Origin: Candidatus Planktophila sp.
GTDB taxonomy: Bacteria > Actinomycetota > Actinomycetes > Nanopelagicales > Nanopelagicaceae
DNA: 64,000 nt
Assembly (NCBI GenBank): GCA_030681675.1
Contig: JAUXRP010000040.1
Span: 342,557-406,556, forward strand
Reading direction: 5' to 3'
A model generated the notes under the pieces. It searched no databases and was not told where the DNA came from. It was given only the letters and a program-made list of their open reading frames with translations. Shown piece by piece: positions 36,465 to 44,481 of the stretch. A program made the translations under genes and the position numbers. Position 1 is the first letter of the stretch. The number at the start of each line of letters is the position of its first letter.

Positions 36465-36767
36465 ATGGCAATTACTCCACCGCAGTTCCTCCTTCACCAT
36501 GACGGCGACAACGTTGCCGTCGCGATGACGGACCTGCAACCAGGAACACTTCATGGCAGGTCAGTAAAGGAGGGAACCGAGAGTGAGGCGGTCTTAAATC
36601 ACGCTATCCCTCTTGGACATAAATTTGCACTAACAGATTTGGCCGAAGGTGATGCGATCATCAAATACGGCACCAAAGTAGGACTTGCATCCGCTGCAAT
36701 CAAAAAAGGCGATTACATTCACACACACAACATGAGGAGTTATCGATGGGAAGCAAGCCGCGCTTAA
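36465..36767 (+). CDS. suyA: (R)-sulfolactate sulfo-lyase, small subunit
   Basis: 100 residues, an SAF-domain protein like the N-terminal part of altronate dehydratase (UxaA). HHDGDNVAVAMTDLQPG near the start and IHTHNMRSYRW at the end are the characteristic ends of SuyA. With SuyB it splits sulfolactate into pyruvate and sulfite. Its end overlaps suyB by 22 bases. Annotated by many pipelines as altronate dehydratase, but the following dehydrogenase pair and exporter favour sulfolactate. Confidence 0.85.
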   Translation: MAITPPQFLLHHDGDNVAVAMTDLQPGTLHGRSVKEGTESEAVLNHAIPLGHKFALTDLAEGDAIIKYGTKVGLASAAIKKGDYIHTHNMRSYRWEASRA

Positions 36768-37912
36768 TGGGATATCGCCGTGAAAACGGCGCGATGGGTA
36801 TTCGCAATCACGTCATTATTTTGCCGCTCGATGACCTCTCAAATGCCGCGGCAGAGGCCGTTGCCAAAGTCATTCCAGGCACTCTTGCACTGCCACATGC
36901 TTTTGGCCGTTTACAGTTTGGCGATGATTTAGCTCTAACTTTCCAGACACTCATTGGAACTGGAAAGAATGCAAATGTTGCAGCTGTTGTTGTTATTGGT
37001 ATCGAACCAAAGTGGACACAGAAAGTTGCCGATGGAATCGCAGTTACTGGGAAACCGGTTGCGGCTTTTTCAATAGAAGGTAAGGGCGATCTACATGTAA
37101 TAGCTGAAGCCAGTCGCGCAGCGGCGATGTTCTTGCAGGATGCCTCGGCGTTAGAGCGAGAGGCCGCTGAAATGGGCGACATGATTATGTCAATCAAGTG
37201 CGGCGAATCAGATACAACATCTGGCCTCGGATCGTGTCCAACAACTTCACAGGCTGTTGATCGATGGGTTGCCGCAGGAGGAACAGTATTCTTCGGTGAA
37301 ACATCTGAACTTACCGGTGGCGAAAACTTAATTGCCGATCGATGTATAGATGATGCATGCCGCGATTTATTCCAACTCACGTATGACAACTACATCAAAG
37401 TTATTGAATCAACAGGTGCAAACCTTCTCGGCTCACAACCTACTCAAGGAAATATTGCTGGCGGATTAACAACTATCGAAGAGAAAGCACTTGGCAATAT
37501 TGCAAAAACTGGATCAGTTCCGGTCGTCGGTGTTCTAAGACCGGCTGAAGAACCAGATCCGAAGAAGAAAGGTCTGTATTTTATGGATTCATCTTCAGCT
37601 GCCGCAGAGTGCATAACTCTCATGGCTGCTGCAGGCGCTGTTATCCACTTGTTCCCAACAGGCCAGGGAAATGTAATTGGAAATCCAATCATCCCTGTCT
37701 TGAAGTTAACGGCAAATACTAAGACTGCAAATTCCATGAAAGAGCATATAGATCTAGATGTTTCTGGCCTCCTTCGTTATGAGTACGATTTAGTAAAAGC
37801 CGGTGACATGATGATGGATGTTATTAATAAGACTGTAAATGGTCGCTTATGTACCGCAGAAGTTATGGGACATCGTGAGTTCACTTTCACGAAACTATAT
37901 ATTTCGGCATAA
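36746..37912 (+). CDS. suyB: (R)-sulfolactate sulfo-lyase, large subunit
   Basis: 388 residues, UxaA/altronate-dehydratase C-terminal domain family and the usual SuyB length. It contains MGYRRENGAMGIRNH, MSIKCGESDTTSGLGSCPT with the metal/cluster-associated Cys, GENLIADRC, GNIAGGLTTIEEKALG and HLFPTGQGN. GAGGAG precedes the ATG inside suyA. The product is pyruvate plus sulfite. Followed with a one-base overlap by an SlcC-like dehydrogenase, as in known sulfolactate loci. Confidence 0.86.
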   Translation: MGSKPRLMGYRRENGAMGIRNHVIILPLDDLSNAAAEAVAKVIPGTLALPHAFGRLQFGDDLALTFQTLIGTGKNANVAAVVVIGIEPKWTQKVADGIAVTGKPVAAFSIEGKGDLHVIAEASRAAAMFLQDASALEREAAEMGDMIMSIKCGESDTTSGLGSCPTTSQAVDRWVAAGGTVFFGETSELTGGENLIADRCIDDACRDLFQLTYDNYIKVIESTGANLLGSQPTQGNIAGGLTTIEEKALGNIAKTGSVPVVGVLRPAEEPDPKKKGLYFMDSSSAAAECITLMAAAGAVIHLFPTGQGNVIGNPIIPVLKLTANTKTANSMKEHIDLDVSGLLRYEYDLVKAGDMMMDVINKTVNGRLCTAEVMGHREFTFTKLYISA

Positions 37913-38850
37913 TGATTCTCATCTCTGAAGATGTATGGGGAGCTCCCTTCCAAGACCTGGAGGGGAGTTTTCCTATTCATCGCGGTGATGATTTGTGGAA
38001 AAATCCAGAGGAACTTTTAGATTCAATTAAAGATGCAACTGCACTTGTAGTTCGCAACCGCACGAAAGTAACTGCGAATATTATTGCCGCAGCGCCAAAA
38101 CTGAAGGTAATCGCTCGTGCCGGGGTGGGTCTAGACAATATAGATATTAAAGCCGCCGATGCAGCGGGAGTCGTTGTCGTCGCCGGACTCGGTGCAAATG
38201 CAGTAAGTGTCGGTGAATTAACTCTTGGATTAGCTTTAGCGCTACTTCGCAATATCCCGAACCATGATGTTGCCACGCGCAATGGTGGTTGGATTCGCTC
38301 TCCAGGTCGCGAATTATCCGGACTCACATGGGGGTTGCTTGGATGTGGTGCAACGGGATTAGCAACGGCAAAACTTCTTCAAGGTTTTGGCTGCGAAATT
38401 ATTGGATACGACCCCTTCGCTAAAGATCTAGATTCGATTACGTTGACCACCTTCGAAGAGGTACTAAAGCGCAGCGATATCGTAAGTATTCATATGCCTT
38501 CGACACCGCAGACAAATGGTGCAATCAATTCCGAAACTCTCGACTTGATGAAAATAGATGCAATCATTATTAACGTCGGACGTGGAGAAGTAATTAATGA
38601 GGAAGATCTTATTGCAGCTCTAAAAAATGGGAGGATTGCTGGCGCGGCACTTGATGTTCGCGCACAAGAGCCACCAGTTACAGGTGAAATGGAGAGCATT
38701 CTTAACTTAATTCTGACTCCACATGTTGCCGGGATTACTTCAGAGAGCCAATTGCGCATTAATCAGATTTTGACCTCAAATATTGAGTTAGTTCTTAACT
38801 CAAAACCAGCAACACATGCCGTTGGTGCATTAAAAGTAAGCAGTAACTAG
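37912..38850 (+). CDS. slcC: (S)-sulfolactate dehydrogenase-like D-2-hydroxyacid dehydrogenase
   Basis: 312 residues of the phosphoglycerate-dehydrogenase-like family: VVRNRTKV, ARAGVGLDNID, NAD-binding GLLGCGATGLATAKLL, catalytic Arg in NVGRGEVI, Glu in DVRAQEPPV and His in LTPHVAG. In sulfolactate degraders SlcC oxidises (S)-sulfolactate to sulfopyruvate, and ComC reduces this to the (R)-form for SuyAB. Sulfoglycolysis yields the (S)-form, so both enzymes are needed. Position between suyB and comC supports the role; plain PGDH is the alternative. Confidence 0.82.
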   Translation: MILISEDVWGAPFQDLEGSFPIHRGDDLWKNPEELLDSIKDATALVVRNRTKVTANIIAAAPKLKVIARAGVGLDNIDIKAADAAGVVVVAGLGANAVSVGELTLGLALALLRNIPNHDVATRNGGWIRSPGRELSGLTWGLLGCGATGLATAKLLQGFGCEIIGYDPFAKDLDSITLTTFEEVLKRSDIVSIHMPSTPQTNGAINSETLDLMKIDAIIINVGRGEVINEEDLIAALKNGRIAGAALDVRAQEPPVTGEMESILNLILTPHVAGITSESQLRINQILTSNIELVLNSKPATHAVGALKVSSN

Positions 38851-39857
38851 TGGCGAAATTACAAGTAGGTGCAGCAATTGCACAGGCGCAAGCTTTATTA
38901 GAGGCGGTCGGTGTACCTACTTCTGAGGCTAAAACAACGGCCCGATTAATTGTCGCTAGTGATCGGTGGGGTATCGGAAGTCACGGTTTAATGCGCTTAC
39001 CTTTCTATTTGGCTCGCCTGCAGGCCGGTGGGATTAATCCAAAAGCAGAGTTGAAAAGAGTGACAGATCTTCCCAGCCTTGTCATATTTGATGGTGACGG
39101 TGGACTTGGTCATTGGCAATTACAAAAAGCTGCTGAAGTTGCATCAGAGCGCGCAAAAATAAATGGGATTGCAGCGGTTGGAGTTGGTCGCTCGAACCAT
39201 TGTGGAGCATTAGGAATTTACGTATGGCCAATGATTAATCGGGGATTAGTTGGTATTGCATTTAGTACTGGACCAGCAGTGATGCCTCCATGGGGCGGCA
39301 AAAAAGCGCTGCTTTCGACATCTCCGATGGCTGCAGGGATTCCAACGAATCCGCCAACGGTTATCGATCTTGCGACAAGCGCCGTTGCGCGAGGCAAGAT
39401 TCAAGCAAAGGCACAGGCCGGCGACGAGCTCGAACCTGGTTGGGCTTTTACTAAAGATGGTGCACCAACGACCGATGCTAAAGAGGCATTGGCTGGAATG
39501 CTTGCCCCACTTGGGGGAGCAAAGGGGTATGCAATTGCCGTTCTAGTTGAGTCATTAACTGGAATGCTCATTGGTCCGACATTAGCTAAAAATATTCCAG
39601 ATATGTTCGCATCCGATCAAGATGCGATACCACAAGAGATTTCACATTTTGTCATTGCAATCGATGCAGCAAAACTATCTGTAGATGGAAAAAATTCACG
39701 CACTCTAGAGTTTGCAGAAGAGGTGAAAATCGCTGGCGGTCGCCTTCCCGGTTCTACCCGTATAAATCCCGAAGAATTGAACAACAGTGATGAAATCACA
39801 ATTACTGATCTTGTAAATGATCAATTAGCACTCTGGTCAGCCAAGCTAGAGATTTAG
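38850..39857 (+). CDS. comC: (R)-sulfolactate dehydrogenase (malate/lactate dehydrogenase-2 family)
   Basis: 335 residues of the Ldh2/MDH2/ComC family, NAD(P)-dependent with a unique non-Rossmann fold. It has GSHGLMRLPFYLARLQAG, VGVGRSNHCGALGIY (catalytic His) and STSPMAAGIPT. GTG start overlapping the slcC stop by one base. It reduces sulfopyruvate to (R)-sulfolactate, the SuyAB substrate. A ureidoglycolate or malate dehydrogenase would have the same family motifs, but the operon makes ComC the best call. Confidence 0.84.
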   Translation: MAKLQVGAAIAQAQALLEAVGVPTSEAKTTARLIVASDRWGIGSHGLMRLPFYLARLQAGGINPKAELKRVTDLPSLVIFDGDGGLGHWQLQKAAEVASERAKINGIAAVGVGRSNHCGALGIYVWPMINRGLVGIAFSTGPAVMPPWGGKKALLSTSPMAAGIPTNPPTVIDLATSAVARGKIQAKAQAGDELEPGWAFTKDGAPTTDAKEALAGMLAPLGGAKGYAIAVLVESLTGMLIGPTLAKNIPDMFASDQDAIPQEISHFVIAIDAAKLSVDGKNSRTLEFAEEVKIAGGRLPGSTRINPEELNNSDEITITDLVNDQLALWSAKLEI

Positions 39858-40847
39858 ATGGTCAAAACTCTCCCAGGCATAGGTTTCATTGCCGCAATTG
39901 TTACCGTCGCCTTTCAAATACATAATTTTCAACCTGCGATTAGCCCGCTGGCTCTCTGCGTCGCCTTCGGGTTTTTGATTGCCAATCTTGGTTCCTGGCC
40001 AGCATTTGCAAATGAAGGCACATCGTTAGCTAGTAAAAGATTGATGCGCATCGGTGTTGCACTTTTAGGTGCACAAGTTAGCGTCGTTTCACTCCAAGCA
40101 ATCGGCATTAAAGGTGTCATCACTGTCATTCTCGTTGTGAGTTTTACGATATTTGGAATCCTTGCACTATCTAGATTATTCAATATGACAGGAGAGTTAG
40201 GTCTGCTCATCGGTGTTGGCTTCGGAGTTTGTGGCGCAACTGCAGTTGCCGCAATACGACCACAAACACGTGCAACTCAAGAAGAGACCTCATATGCAAT
40301 TGCATTGATCTCTTTGTGTGGAACCCTTTCAATATTCGTGCTTCCATTTCTTGGTCACTTAATGGGATTAAGTGATCAGACTTTCGGAGCTTGGGCCGGA
40401 GCTGCCGTTCACGATGTGGGTCAGGTAATTGCAACGGCCTCAGTCTGGAGTGACGATGCGGTGAAGTCAGCAATTGTTATCAAATTAGCCCGCGTCTGTT
40501 TGTTAGCACCTATAGTTTTGATTCTCTCGCTTCGCCATAGACGATATTTAAAAGCTCAGGGAGAGAGCGCGCAAACTTCAGCAAAAGTACCGTTGATACC
40601 TTTTTTTGTTCTAGGTTTCATCGCTGTAGCAACAGTTCAGAACACCGTGGATATTCCTATTGCTTTGCATGATTACATTGTTTTAGCTAGCAAAGTTCTA
40701 TTGGGAGCTGGATTAGTAGCTCTCGGTTCTAGTGTGCGATGGAAAGCTATCCGTGCGATAGGTCCACGACCAATGCTTATGGGGCTGATTGCTTGGATAA
40801 TTGTCGGTGGTGTCGCATTAGCTGCAGTCCGCATTACCGGGATTTGA
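39858..40847 (+). CDS. YeiH/UPF0324 family putative sulfite/sulfate exporter
   Basis: 329 residues, about ten transmembrane segments, with GVALLGAQVSV, GFGVCGATAVAAIRP and AGAAVHDVGQVIATAS, hallmarks of the YeiH (putative sulfate exporter) family. The ATG follows the comC stop with no gap. It would expel the sulfite released by SuyAB or the sulfate formed from it. Members of this family are found in sulfonate degradation loci. Last gene of the suy operon, ending just before a CsoR-type operator. Confidence 0.88.
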   Translation: MVKTLPGIGFIAAIVTVAFQIHNFQPAISPLALCVAFGFLIANLGSWPAFANEGTSLASKRLMRIGVALLGAQVSVVSLQAIGIKGVITVILVVSFTIFGILALSRLFNMTGELGLLIGVGFGVCGATAVAAIRPQTRATQEETSYAIALISLCGTLSIFVLPFLGHLMGLSDQTFGAWAGAAVHDVGQVIATASVWSDDAVKSAIVIKLARVCLLAPIVLILSLRHRRYLKAQGESAQTSAKVPLIPFFVLGFIAVATVQNTVDIPIALHDYIVLASKVLLGAGLVALGSSVRWKAIRAIGPRPMLMGLIAWIIVGGVALAAVRITGI

Positions 40848-40872
40848 CGATACCCCCGGGGGTATGCTAACT
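40844..40872 (+). promoter_or_regulatory. Promoter with perfect CsoR/CstR-type palindrome
   Basis: TTGACG (40844-40849) and CTAACT (40867-40872) are 17 bases apart. The spacer holds ATACCCCCGGGGGTAT (40850-40865), the classical CsoR-family operator. Binding of the sensor encoded at 41014 would block the promoter of its own operon. Confidence 0.8.
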
Positions 40873-40900
40873 TTCCTTCTAACCAATGAGGGAGCCAAAA

Positions 40901-41014
40901 ATGTGTTCACGCGTCACATGTCATGTCTGTAAAAAAGCGAGCTGGTCGGGCTGTGGAAATCACGTCGAGCAGGCACTTGCTGGAGTACCCGAGCAGGATC
41001 GTTGCACCTGCTAA
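40901..41014 (+). CDS. Tiny Cys-rich protein, paralogue of 43371 gene
   Basis: 37 residues, starting MCSRVTCHVC and ending QDRCTC, with seven or so cysteines/histidines likely to bind zinc or sulfane sulfur (CxxC pairs, WSGCGNHVE core). GGGAG precedes the ATG, and the stop overlaps the sensor gene (TAATG). A 56-residue paralogue lies at 43371. The function is unknown; conservation beside a CstR-type sensor suggests persulfide or metal handling. Confidence 0.85.
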   Translation: MCSRVTCHVCKKASWSGCGNHVEQALAGVPEQDRCTC

Positions 41015-41301
41015 TGGCAGCTAAAAAGATTGCCCATGTACTTTCTGATGCCGAGCAAATCGATGCCATTGCAAAACGGATTAAGCGCGCTCAGGGCCAA
41101 CTAGGCGCAGTTGCGCGCATGCTCGAAGAGGGTAGAAACTGCGATGAGATTGTTACTCAAATGTCAGCGGTTTCAAAAGCCGTGAATACAGCCGCCTTTA
41201 CTCTAATTTCTGCGAGTTTAAAAGAGTGCATAGTTGAAGGAAAGTCAAATTCGGATGCAGTGACTACACAACTGCAAAAACTATTTTTATCTCTAGCTTA
41301 A
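41014..41301 (+). CDS. CsoR/CstR-family persulfide (or copper) sensor repressor
   Basis: 95 residues, an all-helical CsoR-family DNA-binding protein. Cys43 and Cys72 are 29 residues apart as in CsoR and CstR. The His that CsoR uses for Cu(I), four residues before the second Cys, is Ser here. That Cys-Cys pattern without His is the one found in the persulfide sensor CstR. The ATG at 41014 overlaps the stop of the tiny gene; an upstream TTG is not needed. Downstream rhodanese genes support persulfide sensing. Confidence 0.88.
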   Translation: MAAKKIAHVLSDAEQIDAIAKRIKRAQGQLGAVARMLEEGRNCDEIVTQMSAVSKAVNTAAFTLISASLKECIVEGKSNSDAVTTQLQKLFLSLA

Positions 41302-41311
41302 GGGGAACATA

Positions 41312-41704
41312 ATGAAGAAAATAATCTTAATCATTTCTTTAGTAATTGCTGCGTTGTTTTTATCTAGTTGCTCGTCACCGTCATCAGCTACCAACTTGGA
41401 TGCAACTGCATTCTCCCAAAAAACCGCTGAATCTGGGGTGGTAACTTTAGATGTTCGCACGCCTGGTGAGTTCATGGTAGGCCATATCCAAGGTGCAATT
41501 AATATTAATGTTGAGAGTCCTCAGTTTGAAAGCGAGATTGCAAAATTAGATAAATCTGCAACATATGCAGTCTACTGTCAGAGCGGCCGTCGATCAGGAA
41601 TCGCTATTGAAGCAATGCAGCAAAATGGATTTAATAGTCTTTTCAACTTAACCAATGGAATTGCAGACTGGCAGGCAAATAACTTTCCAGTGGTAACGTC
41701 ATAG
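41312..41704 (+). CDS. Rhodanese-domain lipoprotein
   Basis: 130 residues: a lipoprotein signal with lipobox FLSSC (Cys20), then a single rhodanese domain with DVRTPGEF, HIQGAINI and active-site loop CQSGRRS (Cys89). It would transfer sulfane sulfur at the outer face of the membrane. AAGGGG precedes the ATG. It overlaps the next gene by one base and belongs to the CstR-type operon. Confidence 0.92.
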   Translation: MKKIILIISLVIAALFLSSCSSPSSATNLDATAFSQKTAESGVVTLDVRTPGEFMVGHIQGAININVESPQFESEIAKLDKSATYAVYCQSGRRSGIAIEAMQQNGFNSLFNLTNGIADWQANNFPVVTS

Positions 41705-43353
41705 TGCGCATTGTAATTATCGGTGGCGTGGCAGGAGGTATGTCGGCAGCAACGCGTCTACGACGACTAGATGCGAATGCCGAAATTATAGTTCTTGAGA
41801 AATCTGGCTATGTGTCATATGCCAACTGTGGTTTACCTTATTACGTGGGCGGCATAATTGAAGAAGAGAGTGCATTACTCCTACAAACACCGGCAAGTTT
41901 GCATGCACGTTTCCGCCTCGATGTTCGCGTAAATACCGAAGTTTTAGCTATCAATCCAAGCAAGAAGACTGTGGCTATAAAGAATCTTGATAACCATGAA
42001 TCGCGTGAAATCGATTATGACAAGTTAATTCTTTCACCAGGTGCATCTCCAGTTATTCCGCCGATTCCAGGAGTTGAACGTGGGTTGACGCTTCGCACAG
42101 TGGAAGATGTTGAAAGGATTGCAGATCGCGTGCGCTCAAAGCCCAAAAGCGCGGTTGTAATAGGTGGAGGTTTTATAGGCGTAGAGATTGCCGAAAATCT
42201 TGTCCATCGCGGAATCCCAACCTCACTTGTCGAGGCGACTGATCAAGTTTTGATGCCTTTGGATCCAGAGCTTGCAACTCTGGTTGCCAAAGAAATGGTG
42301 GCTCAAGGAGTGGCACTTCACTTAGGTGCAAGCGTGGTAAATATTGGATCGGAGAGCGTCGATTTATCAAATGGCGACAATCTTTCAGCGGAGTTAGTAA
42401 TTCTTGCAATAGGTGTTCGCCCTGAAATCGGTTTAGCTAAGGCGGCAGGCTTAACAATTGGTTCACGCAATGGAATTCACGTGGATGAATTTAATCGAAC
42501 AAGCAATCACGATATTTATGCAGTTGGTGATGCCGCTGAAAAAACCGATTCATTAGATGGCAGTGCAACGTTGGTTCCTTTAGCAAATCTTGCTAATCGA
42601 CATGGACGAATAGTTGCCGATCACATTGCTGGGCGGACAGTTCGCCCTGTAAAAACTATGGGCACAGCGATTGTAAAAGTCTTCGATTTAATGGTTGCAA
42701 CTACTGGTTGGAATGAAAAACGATTAATTGCTGCAGGCCGTGCCCACCAGTCGATTCATACGCATCCAAACTCGCATGCGGGTTATTATCCCGATGCTAA
42801 GCAGATGGTGCTTAAACTAATCTTTGAACCAAAGACAGGCGAAATTTTAGGTGCCCAAGGAATTGGAATTGAAGGCGTAGACAAACGAATTGATGTGATC
42901 GCCACTGCAATGCGCGGAGGTATTACGGCACCAGAGCTTGCAGATTTAGAGCTTGCATATGCGCCACCTTTTGGCTCAGCTAAAGATCCAGTAAACATGC
43001 TCGGCTATATAGCTGAAAATGTAATCTCTGGATTAGTTAAGACTGCACAGTGGAATGAAATTGAGGATTTCACCTCTCGTGATTATGAATTAATCGATGT
43101 TCGAAGCGCAGGAGAGTTTGCCCGTGGAAGCATCCCAGGTGCTATAAATATCTCCGTTGATGAAATTCGGGAGCGCTATACGGAAATAACCTCAAAGAAC
43201 CTTCTCGTACATTGCCAAGTGGGTCAACGTGGACACACTGCCGCGCTTTTACTTAAAGAACTCGGCTTTAATGCAGTAAATCTCGATGGTGGATACCTTA
43301 CGTGGAGCAACTCACCAGCAGCGATTTCTATGTCAATGGCAACCAAGAACTAA
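41704..43353 (+). CDS. CoA-disulfide reductase/rhodanese fusion flavoprotein
   Basis: 549 residues. FAD/NAD-binding oxidoreductase of the CoADR/NADH-oxidase group: GGVAGGMSAATRLRR, the single active-site Cys42 in SYANCGLPYY, second Rossmann VVIGGGFIGVEIAE, VYAVGDAAE-like DIYAVGDAAE. A C-terminal rhodanese domain begins near residue 455, with CQVGQRG (Cys504). Such CoADR-Rhd proteins reduce CoA-persulfides or polysulfide and occur in cst-type operons. GTG start overlaps the lipoprotein stop. Confidence 0.92.
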   Translation: MRIVIIGGVAGGMSAATRLRRLDANAEIIVLEKSGYVSYANCGLPYYVGGIIEEESALLLQTPASLHARFRLDVRVNTEVLAINPSKKTVAIKNLDNHESREIDYDKLILSPGASPVIPPIPGVERGLTLRTVEDVERIADRVRSKPKSAVVIGGGFIGVEIAENLVHRGIPTSLVEATDQVLMPLDPELATLVAKEMVAQGVALHLGASVVNIGSESVDLSNGDNLSAELVILAIGVRPEIGLAKAAGLTIGSRNGIHVDEFNRTSNHDIYAVGDAAEKTDSLDGSATLVPLANLANRHGRIVADHIAGRTVRPVKTMGTAIVKVFDLMVATTGWNEKRLIAAGRAHQSIHTHPNSHAGYYPDAKQMVLKLIFEPKTGEILGAQGIGIEGVDKRIDVIATAMRGGITAPELADLELAYAPPFGSAKDPVNMLGYIAENVISGLVKTAQWNEIEDFTSRDYELIDVRSAGEFARGSIPGAINISVDEIRERYTEITSKNLLVHCQVGQRGHTAALLLKELGFNAVNLDGGYLTWSNSPAAISMSMATKN

Positions 43354-43370
43354 GAAAAGGAAATAGAAAT

Positions 43371-43541
43371 ATGTGCAGCAGAACAACTTGCCGTAAGTGC
43401 GGAAAACCAACGTGGAGTGGTTGTGGTAGTCACGTTGAGATGGTGATGAAGGGTGTTCCAAAGGCTCAGCGTTGCCAAGGACATCAAAATGATCCCGTTG
43501 AGCCGGGTTTCTTCAGCAAGATATTTGGGAGAAACAAATAA
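43371..43541 (+). CDS. Small Cys-rich protein, paralogue of 40901 gene
   Basis: 56 residues. MCSRTTCRKCGKPTWSGCG and HVEMVMKGVP followed by QRCQGH align with the 37-residue protein at 40901 over its whole length; a short tail FFSKIFGRNK is extra. The Cys/His arrangement resembles a zinc ribbon. AAAAGG lies upstream of the ATG. Function unknown. The two copies flank the sensor and sulfur-transferase genes. Confidence 0.88.
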   Translation: MCSRTTCRKCGKPTWSGCGSHVEMVMKGVPKAQRCQGHQNDPVEPGFFSKIFGRNK

Positions 43542-43582
43542 TTCTCAAAGCTCGAATTTTAGTAACCTCGCAGTTTTCACTG

Positions 43583-43996
43583 TTGGGGTTGCTATTTCTT
43601 AAGCCGAAGGCCCCGCTGCTCATGGCTCCCTCCTGGGCACCGGGTCTGGCTTTTGTTATCGATGTAGTTGCTATAGCTATCCTTTTCGCCGCTTGGTATG
43701 CACTGCGCCCTTCACTACAAATATCGCCGATCCCTAAAGAGGGCGCGGCTTTGATCACATCTGGCATCTATAGATTTATTCGCCATCCTATGTATGTAGG
43801 CGTACTTCTCCTCGGCGCAGGTTTTGTACTTACAAATATCAACTGGGTATCCATTGCTATTTGGGCTGCTTTAGTTGCGACGCTTGTATGCAAAGCCCAC
43901 TTTGAAGACTCTCTCTTAGCGACTAAGCACACACATGCCGCTGCTTATCAATCTTCGACGGCGAGATTTTTCTTTAAGAGGGGCAAGGATGCCTAA
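43583..43996 (+). CDS. Isoprenylcysteine carboxyl-methyltransferase-like membrane protein
   Basis: 137 residues, three to four membrane helices, with the family's cofactor-binding end ITSGIYRFIRHPMYVGVLLLGAG. Related small proteins methylate lipids or thiols with SAM; the substrate here is unknown. The TTG at 43583 is the first canonical start, but the frame stays open upstream with 14 family-like hydrophobic residues up to an ATT at 43541 that overlaps the preceding stop. The true start may be that ATT. Confidence 0.75.
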   Translation: MGLLFLKPKAPLLMAPSWAPGLAFVIDVVAIAILFAAWYALRPSLQISPIPKEGAALITSGIYRFIRHPMYVGVLLLGAGFVLTNINWVSIAIWAALVATLVCKAHFEDSLLATKHTHAAAYQSSTARFFFKRGKDA

Positions 43997-44462
43997 TTGT
44001 TTTACAGCCTTAGTGGCTTGGCCGGCAAAACGTTGGCTGGTCGCAGTTTCTACCGCTCTTTTAACCGGGTTAATCATCTCTCTTCCTACCGCAGTTTTGA
44101 AAAATCCTATCTTTGGTCGCCAAATTGCCGCAACTGATTGGTCTACAACTGTCATTTTTGTCACTGCAGTCTTTACGGGATTGCTTGTTGCAACTTATGT
44201 GAAAATTGATGCTGATTTAGCCGAAGAACGTTCTCTAAAAATCGGCGGAGCAGGAGCATTCTTATCTTTCTTAGCCGTCGGTTGTCCTGTGTGCAATAAG
44301 TTAGCCCTCATTGCTCTTGGATACTCTGGAGCAATTAAGTATTTTGCTCCAGTTCAACCGTTTTTAGCTTTGATTGGCGTTGCTTTACTTTTGTATGCCT
44401 TGCGCAAGCGATTGAACAATGAATCATCCTGTCAATTAACTTTTACTAACACAGAAAAATAG
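43989..44462 (+). CDS. Membrane protein with CPVC motif, thioredoxin-linked
   Basis: 157 residues, four or so membrane helices, with FLAVGCPVCNKLALIALG inside the membrane-associated region. The CxxC could exchange disulfides with the thioredoxin encoded 20 bases downstream, giving a small DsbD-like or reductant-transport unit; that is an inference. Start chosen at ATG 43989, preceded by AGAGGGG, overlapping the previous gene by 8 bases. Not a family I can name. Confidence 0.75.
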   Translation: MPNCFTALVAWPAKRWLVAVSTALLTGLIISLPTAVLKNPIFGRQIAATDWSTTVIFVTAVFTGLLVATYVKIDADLAEERSLKIGGAGAFLSFLAVGCPVCNKLALIALGYSGAIKYFAPVQPFLALIGVALLLYALRKRLNNESSCQLTFTNTEK

Positions 44463-44481
44463 AAAAGGTGCGGAAAATAAA

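Noticed and set aside
36465..37912. Altronate dehydratase (UxaA) as the function of the two genes
   Set aside because: The split into small and large subunits, followed by two sulfolactate-type dehydrogenases and a YeiH exporter, fits SuyAB; no uronate genes are near.
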